42,826 bases of DNA from Veronia nyctiphanis (GCF_004116385.1 NZ_PEIB01000037.1:1-42826), one strand, 5' to 3'; counted from the first letter of the stretch, positions 31,273 to 42,187 are shown. The notes: generated by a model not told the origin, from the letters alone. A program made the numbers and translations.

Positions 31273-32076
31273 TTAGCTAACAGTCTCTTGCTGAAATTCA
31301 TCCTGATTGGTGGCATATACCTCACCAAGGTGGAATACGCAGTATTCGCCCTCTGACATCTTGTGCCAGTTTTCGTTGTTGGTCAGCGGTTGCGTTGCAA
31401 TTACGGTGACAACATCGTTTGGCGTCGTTTCCTGCTGGAAATCGACTGTCATGTCATCATCAATCAGGCTTGCTTTACCAAACGGCGCACGACGCGTTAT
31501 CCAATGAAGATTATTCGTGCAATATGTCATGACATAATCGCCATCACTGAACAACATATTAAACACCCCCAACTCCCGTAATTTGTCACAACGCTTGGCG
31601 ATAAACGCAAACACTTCTGACATATCTTCTGGCTTTTCAGGGTAGTGCTGTTCAATTTCGCTGAGCAGCCAACAAAACGCCTTTTCACTGTCCGTTTCAC
31701 CAACCGGCTTGAAGTGTCCGGTATTTAGCTTTTCATAGCCCGTCAGTTGCCCGTTGTGGGCATAGGTCCAGTAACGTCCCCATATCTCACGGGTAAACGG
31801 GTGAGTATTTTCTAGTGAGACTTCACCCCGATTTGCCTGCCTGATATGGCTGACAACCGCACAGCTCTTTATGGGGTAGCTCTGAACCAATTGAGCGATC
31901 TTTGAGTCACAGCTTGGGTTTGGATCTTTGAAGGTACGAAAACCTTTACCTTCATAAAACACAATACCCCAGCCATCTCGATGAGGACCCGTTTTCCCGC
32001 CTCGCTGGATCAGCCCAGAGAAGCTAAAACAAATATCTGTTGGAACATTGGCACTCATGCCAAGTAATTCGCACAT
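31273..32076 (-). CDS. yafJ: Class II glutamine amidotransferase domain protein YafJ
   Basis: Ntn-hydrolase-type glutaminase domain without a fused synthetase. Cys2 (MCELLGMS) would be the nucleophile after Met removal; other family blocks are PHRDGWGIVFY, SHIRQANRG and NTHPFTREIWGRYWTYAHNGQL. 267 residues. The acceptor reaction is unknown. It follows gmhA by 30 bases on the same strand, as in E. coli. Confidence 0.9.
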   Translation of the reverse strand: MCELLGMSANVPTDICFSFSGLIQRGGKTGPHRDGWGIVFYEGKGFRTFKDPNPSCDSKIAQLVQSYPIKSCAVVSHIRQANRGEVSLENTHPFTREIWGRYWTYAHNGQLTGYEKLNTGHFKPVGETDSEKAFCWLLSEIEQHYPEKPEDMSEVFAFIAKRCDKLRELGVFNMLFSDGDYVMTYCTNNLHWITRRAPFGKASLIDDDMTVDFQQETTPNDVVTVIATQPLTNNENWHKMSEGEYCVFHLGEVYATNQDEFQQETVS

Positions 32077-32106
32077 GTTCCCTCGTGTCTATCTCGTGTT
32101 GTGGTT

Positions 32107-32685
32107 TTACTTTTCCATTTCCTTTTCGACCAGCTGGATCAGGATATGGATGATCTTGATATGAATTTCCTGAATTCTGTCCGCGTAACCGAAGTGAGGA
32201 ACTCGGATTTCAATATCCGCAAGCCCTGCCATTTTGCCGCCGTCTTTGCCCGTCAGCGCAATGGTTTTCATTCCTTTCGCTTTTGCCGCGTCAATCGCAT
32301 TGAGGATGTTCCCTGAGTTACCTGAGGTCGAGAGGCCAAATAACACATCACCTTCCATACCTACTGCCTCAACATAGCGCGAGAACACAAACTCGTAGCC
32401 AAAATCATTGCTCACGCAAGAAAGGTGGCTGGGATCAGAAATTGCAATCGCCGGGTAACCTGGACGATTCTCCCGATAACGACCAGTAAGTTCTTCCGCA
32501 AAGTGCATCGCATCGCAGTGTGAACCGCCGTTACCACACGATAGTACCTTACCACGATGTTTAAACGACTCAGCCAATAACTTGGCAGCAGCCTCAATGT
32601 TAGCGATGTTTTGTTCATCCGCTAAAAACGCACTCAGTACATCAGCAGCTTCATTAAGTTCAGAACGAATCAAATCTTGGTACAT
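32107..32685 (-). CDS. gmhA: Sedoheptulose 7-phosphate isomerase GmhA
   Basis: First step of ADP-heptose synthesis for the LPS inner core. 192 residues (E. coli 192). SIS-fold phosphate motifs [17 protein letters not shown] and [10 protein letters not shown] are present; His61 and Glu65 in the first and Gln/His in [11 protein letters not shown] near the C-terminus are the metal or catalytic residues. Operon with yafJ, divergent from fadE. Confidence 0.95.
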   Translation of the reverse strand: MYQDLIRSELNEAADVLSAFLADEQNIANIEAAAKLLAESFKHRGKVLSCGNGGSHCDAMHFAEELTGRYRENRPGYPAIAISDPSHLSCVSNDFGYEFVFSRYVEAVGMEGDVLFGLSTSGNSGNILNAIDAAKAKGMKTIALTGKDGGKMAGLADIEIRVPHFGYADRIQEIHIKIIHILIQLVEKEMEK

Positions 32686-32888
32686 GGGAATACTCTGTTA
32701 AATTTGTCATTTTCGCATGCCGTTTCAGTTCACATGCGGTTAAGGGGAAGTTTACCTGTAAAGTAAGAGACGTGTCGACATTAGAACGCACATAGTCTTT
32801 ACCCTTGAGTTCAAAAATAAATATCGTTAAACACCGAGTTTCACAAAAGCTTTTCTCATTTATGAGGCATGGTTCATTACCTTAGGGT

Positions 32889-32918
32889 TTTACATTCGAG
32901 TAAAAACTTGCTTACAAT
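32889..32918 (+). promoter_or_regulatory. fadE sigma-70 promoter
   Basis: TTTACA (32889-32894) and TACAAT (32913-32918) separated by 18 bases, 59 bases ahead of the fadE start. It directly abuts the FadR operator, so bound FadR would cover the start point. Confidence 0.7.
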
Positions 32919-32919
32919 T

Positions 32920-32936
32920 AAGTGGTATGACCTCTT
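32920..32936 (+). promoter_or_regulatory. FadR operator of fadE
   Basis: AAGTGGTATGACCTCTT keeps the TGGT..GACCT core of FadR sites and lies just downstream of the -10. fadE is a known FadR target in E. coli, so this is probably a true repressor site relieved by long-chain acyl-CoA. Confidence 0.75.
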
Positions 32937-32976
32937 ACCTTTTTGTTTTGGGTTGCGTGTAATAGGAGAAATAAGT

Positions 32977-35472
32977 ATGGAAACGGCCCTTTTTGTCATC
33001 GCCTTTATCGGTGTTCTTGCTGTTCTGGCATATCATCAGGCCAGCTTGAAGCTTTTCACCGCTGTAGCGGCAGCCACACTTTTAGTGGGCTCTCTGCTTG
33101 ATATTGTCGGCGAGATGTCTTGGCTCATTTTCTTTGTCGTAGCAGTAATACTCAATGTTTCATCTTTCCGTCAGAACTGGTTATCTAAACCTGTACTGAA
33201 AGCATTCAAGTCAGTAATGCCGGAAATGTCTCGTACTGAGCAAGAAGCTATCGATGCAGGTACCGTATGGTGGGACGCTGACCTTTTCAGCGGTGCACCT
33301 GACTGGAATAAACTCCACGATGTTCCTGCTCCACGCTTAAGCGCGGAAGAGCAGGCTTTCCTCGATGGTCCTGTTAACGAAGTTTGCGCCATGGTTAACG
33401 AATGGGAAGTCACTCACGAACGTGCTGACCTGCCTCCGGAAGTTTGGCAATACCTGAAAGACAACAAGTTTTTCGCTATGATCATCCAAAAGAAATATGG
33501 TGGTCTTGAGTTTTCTGCGTACGCACAATCGCTCGTCTTACAGCGTTTGGGTACGGTATCTGGCGTCATGGCCGCAACGGTAGGCGTTCCAAACAGTCTT
33601 GGTCCAGGCGAACTGCTCCAACACTACGGAACTGAAGATCAAAGAAATCAATATCTGCCTCGTCTTGCTGCAGGTAAAGAAATCCCATGTTTTGCACTGA
33701 CGAGCCCCGAGGCGGGATCTGACGCTGGTTCGATTCCTGATGAAGGTATCGTTTGTAAAGGCATGTGGGAAGGTAAAGAAGTACTGGGTATGTCACTTAC
33801 CTGGAACAAGCGCTATATCACTCTGGCTCCTGTTGCTACCGTTCTTGGTCTTGCATTTAAACTGAAAGATCCAGAAGGTCTATTGGGTGGTGAAGAAGAG
33901 TTAGGTATTACCTGCGCACTGATCCCAACTGACTTAGAAGGTGTTGAGACAGGCCGTCGCCACTTCCCGCTAAACATGCCATTCATGAATGGCCCAACTC
34001 GCGGTAAAGATATCTTTGTTCCTATCGATTTCATTATCGGTGGTCCGAAGATGGCCGGTCACGGCTGGCGTATGTTGGTTGAGTGTCTATCAGTAGGCCG
34101 TGCTATTACTCTCCCTGCGGCAGCAGCCTCAGGCGCGAAAACCGGTGCACTAGCAACAGGTGCTTACGCACGTATCAGACGCCAGTTCAAACTGCCTATC
34201 GGTAAAATGGAAGGTATTGAAGAGCCAATGGCACGTATCGGTGGTAACGCGTATGTGCTTGACGCAATGAACCGTCTGACGCTAGCAGCTATCGATATGG
34301 GTGAGAAGCCATCGGTTATCTCGGCTATCATGAAGTATCACTCCACTGACCGTGCTCAGAAGCTCGCCGTAGACGCTATGGATGTTGTAGGTGGTAAAGG
34401 TATCTGTCTTGGTCCAAGTAACCCTGCAGGCCGTGCGTACCAAGCAGCACCAATTGCAGTAACGGTAGAAGGTGCAAACATTCTGACCCGTTGTCTGGTT
34501 ATCTTTGGTCAAGGTGCAATTCGTTGTCACCCTTATGTCCTTGCTGAAATGAACGCAGCAAAAGAAGCGGACAAGTCAAAATCTCTGAGAGACTTCGACA
34601 GTGCTTTCTTTGGTCACATTGGTTTTGTATTCAGCAACATGGCTCGTGCCATTTGGTTGAGCGTAACTGACGGTCGCTTCTCTTCAGCGCCTCGTAAAGA
34701 CGCGACAAAACGTTACTACCAGCAAATGAACCGTTATAGCGCTATGCTGCCATTCCTGACAGACGTTGCTATGGCAACCATGGGTGGCAACCTGAAGCGT
34801 AAAGAGCGTACCTCAGCACGTCTGGGTGACGTTTTAAGTCAACTCTACATCAGCTCATCAATTCTCAAGCGTTATGCGGATGATGGCTATCAGAAAGACG
34901 ATTTGCCACTGGTTCACTGGGGTTGTCAAGACGCGATGTACAAAGCAGAACGTGCTGTTATCGATTTCTTAGACAACTTTACGTTCCGTTTCGTTGCTGC
35001 GCCTCTGAAAGTGTTGCTGTTCCCATTTGGTACTAGCCGTAAGCCAACTTCCGATATTCTTGACGGTCAAGTTGCAACTATTATCCAGACTCCGGGCGCA
35101 ACACGTGACCGTATTGGCCACAACCAGTTCAGAGAGCCTACTGAGTTCAATAACTTCGGTCTGTTGGAAAAAGCGTTTTTGGATATCCTGAAAGCTGAGC
35201 CAATCCACGCGAAGATTTGCAAAGCGAAAGGCGAGAAGCTGCCATTTATGTTCCTTGATAAGCTGGCAGAAATTGGTCTCGAAGCGAATGCAATTACGGA
35301 AGAAGAAGCTGACTTGTTACGTCTTGCTGAAGAAGGTCGACTGTCTGTAATCAACGTTGATGATTTCGACTCTGATTATCTCAAAGCAGGTCAAACCGGA
35401 AAAGACGCGCCGAAAGTTGAGAAAAAAACGCCAGCGCGAGCAAGAACAAAGAAGACTACAACTGCAGCGTAA
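32977..35472 (+). CDS. fadE: Acyl-CoA dehydrogenase FadE
   Basis: Catalyses the first oxidation of fatty-acid beta-oxidation using FAD. 831 residues from the ATG at 32977 after TAGGAGA; a longer frame from 32869 would start upstream of the promoter and is rejected. N-terminal hydrophobic segments ([32 protein letters not shown]) suggest membrane association, followed by the dehydrogenase core ([58 protein letters not shown]) and an extended FadE-type C-terminal domain ending in a Lys/Thr-rich tail. Regulated by FadR. Confidence 0.96.
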   Translation: METALFVIAFIGVLAVLAYHQASLKLFTAVAAATLLVGSLLDIVGEMSWLIFFVVAVILNVSSFRQNWLSKPVLKAFKSVMPEMSRTEQEAIDAGTVWWDADLFSGAPDWNKLHDVPAPRLSAEEQAFLDGPVNEVCAMVNEWEVTHERADLPPEVWQYLKDNKFFAMIIQKKYGGLEFSAYAQSLVLQRLGTVSGVMAATVGVPNSLGPGELLQHYGTEDQRNQYLPRLAAGKEIPCFALTSPEAGSDAGSIPDEGIVCKGMWEGKEVLGMSLTWNKRYITLAPVATVLGLAFKLKDPEGLLGGEEELGITCALIPTDLEGVETGRRHFPLNMPFMNGPTRGKDIFVPIDFIIGGPKMAGHGWRMLVECLSVGRAITLPAAAASGAKTGALATGAYARIRRQFKLPIGKMEGIEEPMARIGGNAYVLDAMNRLTLAAIDMGEKPSVISAIMKYHSTDRAQKLAVDAMDVVGGKGICLGPSNPAGRAYQAAPIAVTVEGANILTRCLVIFGQGAIRCHPYVLAEMNAAKEADKSKSLRDFDSAFFGHIGFVFSNMARAIWLSVTDGRFSSAPRKDATKRYYQQMNRYSAMLPFLTDVAMATMGGNLKRKERTSARLGDVLSQLYISSSILKRYADDGYQKDDLPLVHWGCQDAMYKAERAVIDFLDNFTFRFVAAPLKVLLFPFGTSRKPTSDILDGQVATIIQTPGATRDRIGHNQFREPTEFNNFGLLEKAFLDILKAEPIHAKICKAKGEKLPFMFLDKLAEIGLEANAITEEEADLLRLAEEGRLSVINVDDFDSDYLKAGQTGKDAPKVEKKTPARARTKKTTTAA

Positions 35473-35487
35473 GCTGAGTTGATATAC

Positions 35488-35519
35488 AAAAAGGGAGAAG
35501 CATGGCTTCTCCCTTTTTT
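35488..35519. terminator. Bidirectional terminator after fadE
   Basis: 13-bp stem AAAAGGGAGAAGC (35489-35501) and GCTTCTCCCTTTT (35505-35517) with loop ATG and a T run. Serves fadE and the converging TIGR03503 gene. Confidence 0.88.
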
Positions 35520-35556
35520 ATTGCGGCTTTACGAACTTTACATTACCGTGAAAGTG

Positions 35557-36869
35557 TCAGGCGGCTTTTTCACCTTCAGTCGGTTCATCATCAATATCTT
35601 CTGGTAACTCATCTTCGTCGCCTTCTTCTTCCGCTGCCAGCTTTTTCGCTTTGATTTTTCTATAGACGAACCAACTTACTAAGAAAAGAATCAACAACAG
35701 ACTGTTACCACCAATGATAGTGATAAGGGCTGTACTCTTATCTGCCGCTTTCTTCTCAGCAATTTTAGCGGCCTCTTCTTCAAGACGCTTTGCTTCTTCT
35801 TCGGCTTCTTTTTCTAGTCTGGCTTGCTCAAGAACCGCAAAATCCTCAACTTCAAACGTTTGTTCAGCAACAGGGAAAATCAAAGGCCTACCCGACACTT
35901 TGTCTGTGGCATACAACCAGGCATGCCAGCGGTGAACGCCAGGAGTTTCGAAGTTGATAACATCAACTTCCAGATAACTCAGCCCGGGAACAGAGCTCCC
36001 CTGAAACAAGGAGACATTGTCTTTGCTATCAATAAACTCGGCATGGACGGCCAACGACCCCTGCTGAACACTGGCAGGATCGGATTCGATGAGCAAAAGG
36101 TGAGGGTTAATCTTGCGCCGACTTTGCTTGAATACCGCCATCACAGGAGAGGGGTAAACAAGGATTTCTTTTTCTAACGCCCTAAAGAATATGCCGTTAC
36201 CCGTTTCAGCGCGCAACATGTATTTCCCGGGTGACGCTTTAATGGCAAACTCCGCAGTGAATACGCCGTCGCGAGGTAATTCGTCATAGCCATTGCCGTC
36301 GTCCATCACTTTACCAAGCGGAAACGTTTTGGGCTCATCGAAAATCTCATCGTCAGATGTCTTCTCAATGATTTCGGTCAAGGAGACTTTCAACACGACT
36401 TTATTGATAAAATCCCGGCGAATATATTTCTTCCCGTCTAACATCACACGGGCAGTCATCTTAATATTCTCGCCCTCGTAAAGCGTTGAGGGAAAGTCAT
36501 CAAGATGGAGTTTCAAATCCGTCATGATTTGAACTTTGTTGTCAGGCGACACCTCACCGATAGCCTGCCAAGGGCCCGGCATAGGCTGGTGATCGAAACA
36601 ATATCCATCTCTGGCGTCTGTTGCCAATACACGTAATCAGGGTGGCGAGATTTGTAGTACTTTTTACCATCAGGCCTTACAAGGACAGCAGACTTGGTGT
36701 CGTCTATTCTGCGGATGACAAACGTAACCTGACTCATGGTCGGGTCAATGCGGAATCGGTTATCGAGTATTTTCATCTCAACTGGCTCTGCAGGCATCTC
36801 TGCCAAAGCATTGCCAGACAGCATCAGGCATGAAAGTAAACTTATGCCTGTTGCCCACCGATATCCCAT
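35557..36869 (-). CDS. TIGR03503 family protein (frameshifted near 36588-36589)
   Basis: Envelope protein of unknown function restricted to gamma-proteobacteria. Signal peptide (ISLLSCLMLSGNALA), an Ig-like beta-rich ectodomain, a coiled-coil-like Glu/Ala/Lys stretch (about residues 350-375), one membrane segment (ALITIIGGNSLLLILFLVSWFVY) and an acidic cytoplasmic tail. As sequenced it is two frames (36522-36869 and 35557-36627). Adding one C (ATCACCAGCC to ATCACCCAGCC) gives DIVSITQPMPGPWQAIGEV and 437 residues. Starts 9 bases after dnaQ, so co-transcription is likely. Confidence 0.85.
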
Positions 36870-36878
36870 AATGTCTCC

Positions 36879-37604
36879 CTATGTACGCCAGAGGCAGCTG
36901 CCTTTTTTCTCCAAGGTATCCAGCTGCGATTCATGTTCACTTAGTTCATCGGCAGAAGCAGCGATGATCTTTAGCGATTTTGTCCGGCTTGCCTTACGAA
37001 TTGATGTCGGATCACTTCCACCTGCTGAAGAAGAGTCAGAGAATGCCAGCTTTGTCTGGCCGCCCGTCATCAGAAGAAACACATCGGCAAGGATTTCGGC
37101 ATCCAACAATGCGCCGTGCAGCGTTCGGTGGGAGTTATCTATGCCATAGCGATCACACAACACATCAAGGTTATTTCTTTTACCTGGGAACAGCTTCCTC
37201 GCCATCGCCAGTGTATCGGTAACACTGCAATAATTTGTTGTCTGGCCAATGCCTGAATCCAGCTTCCTGAACTCATAATCCATGAAGCCAACATCAAAGG
37301 GGGCATTATGGGCAACAAGCTCAGCATCTTTGATAAATTCAATAAACTCATTATGGATGTCTTGATATTCCGGTTTATCGACAAGAAATTCGTCAGTGAT
37401 CCCGTGAACAGCAATGGCTTCTGGGTCTATTTCGCGATCAGGCTTGATGTATACATGAAAGTGATTACCCGTGAGCTTGCGGTTAACGATCTCCACAGCA
37501 CCAATTTCAATGATCCTGTGTCCCTCATAGTGAGGTCCACCCTCCCGGTTCATACCGGTTGTCTCCGTATCAAGTACGATGATTCTGTTGTGACTGGCTT
37601 TCAT
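36879..37604 (-). CDS. dnaQ: DNA polymerase III epsilon subunit (proofreading exonuclease)
   Basis: 3'-5' proofreading exonuclease of the replicative polymerase. All DEDDh catalytic residues are present: Asp12 and Glu14 (VLDTETTGM), Asp104 (HNAPFDVGF), His163 and Asp168 ([10 protein letters not shown]). The C-terminal segment for binding the alpha subunit follows. 241 residues (E. coli 243). Divergent from rnhA with a 51-base gap, as in E. coli. Confidence 0.96.
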   Translation of the reverse strand: MKASHNRIIVLDTETTGMNREGGPHYEGHRIIEIGAVEIVNRKLTGNHFHVYIKPDREIDPEAIAVHGITDEFLVDKPEYQDIHNEFIEFIKDAELVAHNAPFDVGFMDYEFRKLDSGIGQTTNYCSVTDTLAMARKLFPGKRNNLDVLCDRYGIDNSHRTLHGALLDAEILADVFLLMTGGQTKLAFSDSSSAGGSDPTSIRKASRTKSLKIIAASADELSEHESQLDTLEKKGSCLWRT

Positions 37605-37655
37605 AGCAACACTTATGTAAGACTTAGCGATTCGTTGACAACGATACTAACAAAT

Positions 37656-38120
37656 ATGGTCAAACAGGTAGAAATTTTCACGGATGGTTCTTGTCTTGGA
37701 AATCCCGGTCCGGGCGGATACGGGGTTGTTTTACGCTACAAGCAGCACGAAAAAGAGTTGAGCCAAGGGTTTACTCAAACAACAAACAACCGCATGGAAT
37801 TGCTCGCCGCTATTGAGGGGCTGGCTAGCCTGAAGGAGTCATGTGCTGTAACGCTGACTACGGACAGCCAGTATGTCCGTCAGGGGATCACCCAATGGAT
37901 CCACAATTGGAAAAAGCGAGGCTGGCAAACAGCAGATAAAAAGCCTGTGAAAAATGCAGACTTATGGCAGAAGCTAGATACGGAGACGCAGCGTCATCGT
38001 GTCGAGTGGTTATGGGTTAAAGGTCACGCAGGTCATATTGAAAATGAACGTTGTGATGTATTGGCCAGAGAAGCTGCATCAAGTCCAACACTCACCGACC
38101 TCGGTTATCAGACAAGCTAA
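37656..38120 (+). CDS. rnhA: Ribonuclease HI
   Basis: Cleaves RNA in RNA-DNA hybrids. The ATG at 37656 gives 154 residues (E. coli 155); an in-frame extension to 37308 overlaps dnaQ and is rejected. Catalytic Asp10, Glu48, Asp70, Asp134 and His124 are all present ([41 protein letters not shown]). Convergent with the yafS-like gene, 9 bases between stops. Confidence 0.96.
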   Translation: MVKQVEIFTDGSCLGNPGPGGYGVVLRYKQHEKELSQGFTQTTNNRMELLAAIEGLASLKESCAVTLTTDSQYVRQGITQWIHNWKKRGWQTADKKPVKNADLWQKLDTETQRHRVEWLWVKGHAGHIENERCDVLAREAASSPTLTDLGYQTS

Positions 38121-38129
38121 GCAGAAACA

Positions 38130-38865
38130 TTACATTTCAATATCGGAGCGGGCGCGATAATTGACGCCCAGCGGAGAAAAACCCTTTCTAAGTTTCCATG
38201 CCGGTTTGATGGGTTTAAGTGGGTAAGTGCGTTTTCTCGCAACAATGAAATACAGAGAGCCAAGTGCAGGGACAAGCGCCGAAAAAGTGCTTTCAAACCA
38301 AAACCCGCTTGCTCTCTCTTTTTTCGATGGAAACAGCCCAAAGCACGAGAGCTCGACGATTTCGTAATTCAGAACCCCCAACCAGTCTTTTATCCGAAGC
38401 GGGGTAAACATTCTGCCGTTCCATGGAAGGTGTCCCTTTCGCCATGGCAAAAGGCGGCCAACACCCATCATGCTACTGGGTTAACCCAGATATAACAATG
38501 TACCCATCGTCTATCATCACCCTATCCACTTCACGAAGCAGACGATGTGGATCTTCTGTAAAATCTAGCTGATTGGCTAACACACAGACATCAAAGGCTT
38601 TATCGACGAAAGGCAGTTGGTAGCAGTCGGCCTCAACATTACGCAACGGATTGATCTTATCAATGCAAATCTGGTGTTGAATGTTACAATGAGCGCTGGT
38701 CAGTTCACAGCTCAGGCCACCGAGTTTCAGGAGGTGATAGCCGAAGAATTTTGGCAACCACTCATCCAGCCGGCACTGGATATGCCTGCACGCCCACTCA
38801 CCATGAGCAAACTGTTCCCATGTATAAGGATATTCCAATGGACGGCGACTACGTGCTGATTTCAT
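38130..38865 (-). CDS. yafS: SAM-dependent methyltransferase, YafS-like (two frameshifts near 38474 and 38483)
   Basis: Class I methyltransferase fold, substrate unknown, at the same position as E. coli yafS between rnhA and gloB. The N-terminal half ends at 38473 as sequenced; the C-terminal half opens at 38471. The conserved segment GFNPVSMMGVGRLLPWRKGH is recovered only by adding two bases, a T (GGGTTAAC to GGGTTTAAC) and an A (GTAGC to GTAAGC). The repaired protein is 245 residues, near the 240 of E. coli. Other motifs: ADCYQLPFVDKAFDVCVLANQLDFTEDP. Divergent from gloB with 27 bases between. Confidence 0.85.
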
Positions 38866-38892
38866 ATTTTTCGGGCAGCTGGAGAAATTAAA

Positions 38893-39651
38893 ATGCTATC
38901 TGTAACAAGCATACCTGCATTCACTGACAATTACATCTGGCTGCTAAATAATGATGATAATCAGTGTATTGTTGTTGACCCAGGCGACGCAACTCCTGTC
39001 ATTAACCATCTGAAAAATAGGTCTTTTGAGCTTGTTGGGGTTCTGATTACCCACCATCACGCTGATCACACTGGCGGTATCGACACACTTACCCGTCAAT
39101 GGCCGGGTATCCCCGTGTACGGGCCTGAAAACGAATCTATCGCGGGCGTTACACATAAATTGCATGAAGCTAGTTCGTTCGAATTACTGGGAGCAACATT
39201 TAACGTCTTGGATGTTCCTGGCCATACCAGAGGCCATATTGCTTATTTGACGGGCGGAAAAGTATTTTGTGGCGACACACTTTTTTCGGCGGGCTGTGGA
39301 AGACTTTTCGAGGGCACGCCAAAGCAAATGCTGCAGTCTCTGCAAAAGCTGAAGTCCCTGCCTGATGAGACAGAAGTCTATTGCACCCACGAATACACGG
39401 CTGCAAACCTACGTTTTGCCACAACCGTCGACGCCAGCAATTCCACACTGCTCAGTTACGAAAAAAGTGTGAGGGAGCTCCGCAAAAAAGGACTCATTAC
39501 CTTACCATCGTCGATTGGTGTTGAAAAAGCCATCAATCCTTTCCTAAGGTGCGATAATGATGATGTCATTAACGCAGTAAGTCATCGAAAAGACGTATCA
39601 AACGAACTCGAAACCTTTACAGAACTTCGTCGATGGAAGGATGAGTTTTAG
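38893..39651 (+). CDS. gloB: Hydroxyacylglutathione hydrolase (glyoxalase II)
   Basis: Hydrolyses S-lactoylglutathione in methylglyoxal detoxification. 252 residues. Metal site THHHADHTGG (His54, His56, Asp58, His59), His111 (VPGHTRGH), Asp128 (FCGDTLF) and His166 (YCTHEYT) are complete for a binuclear metallo-beta-lactamase fold. C-terminal glutathione-binding part ends in ELRRWKDEF. mltD follows by 69 bases. Confidence 0.95.
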   Translation: MLSVTSIPAFTDNYIWLLNNDDNQCIVVDPGDATPVINHLKNRSFELVGVLITHHHADHTGGIDTLTRQWPGIPVYGPENESIAGVTHKLHEASSFELLGATFNVLDVPGHTRGHIAYLTGGKVFCGDTLFSAGCGRLFEGTPKQMLQSLQKLKSLPDETEVYCTHEYTAANLRFATTVDASNSTLLSYEKSVRELRKKGLITLPSSIGVEKAINPFLRCDNDDVINAVSHRKDVSNELETFTELRRWKDEF

Positions 39652-39720
39652 TAAGATAAAACAGGTTTCAAAAATATACGCATCATAATACATACACGGA
39701 ATATCGAAGGTTTCCCTACA

Positions 39721-41295
39721 ATGAAGATCCGCTTTCTGATCTTGAGTTTTTTTGTTCTGTCAGGCTGTAGCCTTGTTCAGACACCGGATACAACATCAAC
39801 CGAGACGGAAACGTCTGAAAATCCTCCCTCTATTGCAACTGAGGTTGTCAAACAAGAAGCGACAGAGCCTACTGAGCTAAAAGTCGTTGCGCCTGAAGCC
39901 CCAGTCCCTCAACTTCAGGATGATGTCTGGCAACGTATCGCCATGCAGCTCTATTTCGACATACCCGACAATAAGCGCGTAGATTATTATCGCAACTGGT
40001 ACCTCAAACGCCCTACTCACATGGTGACTGTCTCTGAGCGTGCCAAGCCCTTTCTCTACATGATCACCGAAAAGATTGAACAGAGAGGAATGCCGCTGGA
40101 GTTGGCACTGCTTCCTGTTGTAGAGAGCGCTTATGACCAATTTGCCTATTCTCATGGCAGGGCTGCAGGTCTGTGGCAATTTGTTCCTGAGACCGGTAAG
40201 CGTTTTGGCCTTGCTCAAAACTGGTGGTATGACGGCCGACGGGACATTGAAGCCTCAACCGATGCGGCACTTGATTTACTGACTTACCTGAGCCGTAAAT
40301 TTGATGGCGACTGGCTGTTGGCGTTAGCCGCTTATAATACTGGGGAAGGTCGAGTTTTTCGGGCTATGAGGAACAACAGGAAAGCGGGTAAGCCAACTAA
40401 TTTTTGGGCATTGGATTTACCCAAAGAAACACGCGGTTACGTACCCAAGTTGATTGCTCTCGCTGATTTAGTTAGGAATAAAGAATATTTCAACTTTGAC
40501 TTACCCGCGATCGACAACAAAGCCGTCCTTGTAAAAGTTGAACCCAAAATGCAGATGGATTTGGCTCTGGCTGCAAACTATGCTGGCCTCACCTTATCAC
40601 AGCTTCAGAAATTAAATCCTGGCTATAACCATTGGGCAACCGCTCCTGAAGGCCCTAACCACCTTCTGCTCCCTCTGGATAAAGTAGACCGATTCCAACG
40701 AGAGCTCGCTGAGAATAAAAATCGTGGTGTTCAGGTTGTTCGCTATAAAGTTAAAAGTGGTGATTCCCTCGGACTTATCGCACAAAGAAACAACACGACG
40801 GTCAAAATTATACAACGTGCTAACCAGCTCAAAGGCACGCGTATCAGAGCAGGACAACACTTGTTGATTCCAAAGTCGATACAAGATGAAGCCCATTACA
40901 CTTTGAGCTCTTCACAGCGACTTGCAAAAATCACCAGCCAGCCACATGGTGACTACAAAGTTTCACACACTGTCGCCAGTGGAGACAGCCTTTGGACCAT
41001 AGGGAAGAAATACAAGGTCTCACACAAAACGTTAGCACGCTGGAATGGGATGAGCCCGAAAGATACCCTGCGCCCAGGCCAGAAACTGGTTATCTGGAAA
41101 AAAGGCCAGAGTGGAGCCCGTATTAAAACCATTGTCTATCAAATACGCCGTGGCGACTCATTGAGCAGTATCGCCGCAAGATACAAGGTATCCGTCACGC
41201 AACTCAGACAGTGGAACTCACTGAAGAAAGGCTCATACCTGCAACCGGGTCAAAAGCTCAAACTTCACATTAATATCAATAATGTCAGTGCATAA
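39721..41295 (+). CDS. mltD: Membrane-bound lytic murein transglycosylase D
   Basis: Cleaves peptidoglycan to 1,6-anhydromuropeptides in the periplasm. Lipobox LSGC (Cys16), a Thr/Glu-rich linker, an SLT domain with catalytic Glu135 (LLPVVESAYDQ) and AAGLWQFVPETG / ALAAYNTGEGRV, then three LysM domains (about 341-384, 415-459, 472-516). 524 residues; E. coli MltD has two LysM repeats, vibrio homologues often more. Adjacent to gloB as in E. coli. Confidence 0.95.
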   Translation: MKIRFLILSFFVLSGCSLVQTPDTTSTETETSENPPSIATEVVKQEATEPTELKVVAPEAPVPQLQDDVWQRIAMQLYFDIPDNKRVDYYRNWYLKRPTHMVTVSERAKPFLYMITEKIEQRGMPLELALLPVVESAYDQFAYSHGRAAGLWQFVPETGKRFGLAQNWWYDGRRDIEASTDAALDLLTYLSRKFDGDWLLALAAYNTGEGRVFRAMRNNRKAGKPTNFWALDLPKETRGYVPKLIALADLVRNKEYFNFDLPAIDNKAVLVKVEPKMQMDLALAANYAGLTLSQLQKLNPGYNHWATAPEGPNHLLLPLDKVDRFQRELAENKNRGVQVVRYKVKSGDSLGLIAQRNNTTVKIIQRANQLKGTRIRAGQHLLIPKSIQDEAHYTLSSSQRLAKITSQPHGDYKVSHTVASGDSLWTIGKKYKVSHKTLARWNGMSPKDTLRPGQKLVIWKKGQSGARIKTIVYQIRRGDSLSSIAARYKVSVTQLRQWNSLKKGSYLQPGQKLKLHININNVSA

Positions 41296-41325
41296 AGAAA
41301 AGGAGGCGAAAGCTCCTTTTCTTTA
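41293..41325. terminator. Bidirectional terminator after mltD
   Basis: Perfect 13-bp stem (41293-41305 with 41313-41325) around a GCGAAAG loop. Serves mltD and the converging yafD. Confidence 0.8.
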
Positions 41326-41338
41326 TGCTCAAGCACAA

Positions 41339-42187
41339 TTAAGGTTGGAATCGAAACCTGATAACAAGGGGAGTATGGTCCGAGGTATCAGTGTCCACCA
41401 CACTCGCTTTTTCAAGCAATAAACCACGATAAAACACATGATCTAAAGGCATACCAAATACACGCAAACGGCGATCATCTTTGCTCTGAAAATCTACCTG
41501 TCTTAACCCAACCGAACCCATACGCTTTTTCATGGCGTTATTTCTAGCTGAATTCCAACTGTTAAAGTCACCCGCGACGATGAGTGGCCCCTCAAAGGCT
41601 TTAATCGCATCAACGAGTGCGTTGATCTGCTGCTGATACTCTTCAGTACCAACGGTGAAATTTACTGCGTGAAGATTGATGACGGTTAGAAGGCGACCGT
41701 CACTCAACGGATAAACCGTTCGTATAGCACTTTTAGGAAGCCTAAGATAAGGCTCCATCGCTCTGTAAGCGCATGCCTCACGTGGCGCATTACGCGATAA
41801 TGTCATCACACCCGCAACTTTATTGATAAAGGAAAAAGCATAGACTTGGTCGTCATGAAGACCTTGCGCGTTTATCCATCTATGCAATGCGGGCTTGCCT
41901 GTAGCCTCTTGTAATAAAATGAGCTGACTTTCCTCAGCAAGCTCCGTTAAGGTGCGATCCCAGCCTTGGCGCTGCTGCTTATAGATATTCCACACAGACA
42001 CAGTCAACGGTTCATCGACATTCAATGCCGTATCAAGCGGGTACAAACGGCATTCAACAGCTGGCTGACGACCTGCCGCGTAAAGCTGCGCCGAATCAGG
42101 TACAGTAAATAAACTGTTCAAAGCAAGCCCCCCAATCATAAGAGCAAGGGAGCCTGCAACTATCGATCGACGGCGCCACAGGCTCAT
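41339..42187 (-). CDS. yafD: Endonuclease/exonuclease/phosphatase family protein YafD
   Basis: EEP-fold hydrolase, 282 residues, with an N-terminal hydrophobic segment (IVAGSLALMIGGLALNSLF) that is a signal anchor. Catalytic motifs: WNIYK, LLQEA (Glu), NLHAVNF, GDFNSWNS and SDHTPLVI. Substrate not established; E. coli YafD sits next to mltD likewise. Its ATG overlaps the stop of the DUF1904 gene by four bases (ATGA). Confidence 0.88.
   Translation of the reverse strand: MSLWRRRSIVAGSLALMIGGLALNSLFTVPDSAQLYAAGRQPAVECRLYPLDTALNVDEPLTVSVWNIYKQQRQGWDRTLTELAEESQLILLQEATGKPALHRWINAQGLHDDQVYAFSFINKVAGVMTLSRNAPREACAYRAMEPYLRLPKSAIRTVYPLSDGRLLTVINLHAVNFTVGTEEYQQQINALVDAIKAFEGPLIVAGDFNSWNSARNNAMKKRMGSVGLRQVDFQSKDDRRLRVFGMPLDHVFYRGLLLEKASVVDTDTSDHTPLVIRFRFQP

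Noticed and set aside
32869-32976. Upstream start for fadE
   Set aside because: It would begin before the sigma-70 promoter and FadR site and adds residues not seen in the family.
37308-37655. Long 5' extension of rnhA
   Set aside because: It lies antisense to dnaQ; RNase HI length and start context fit the ATG at 37656.
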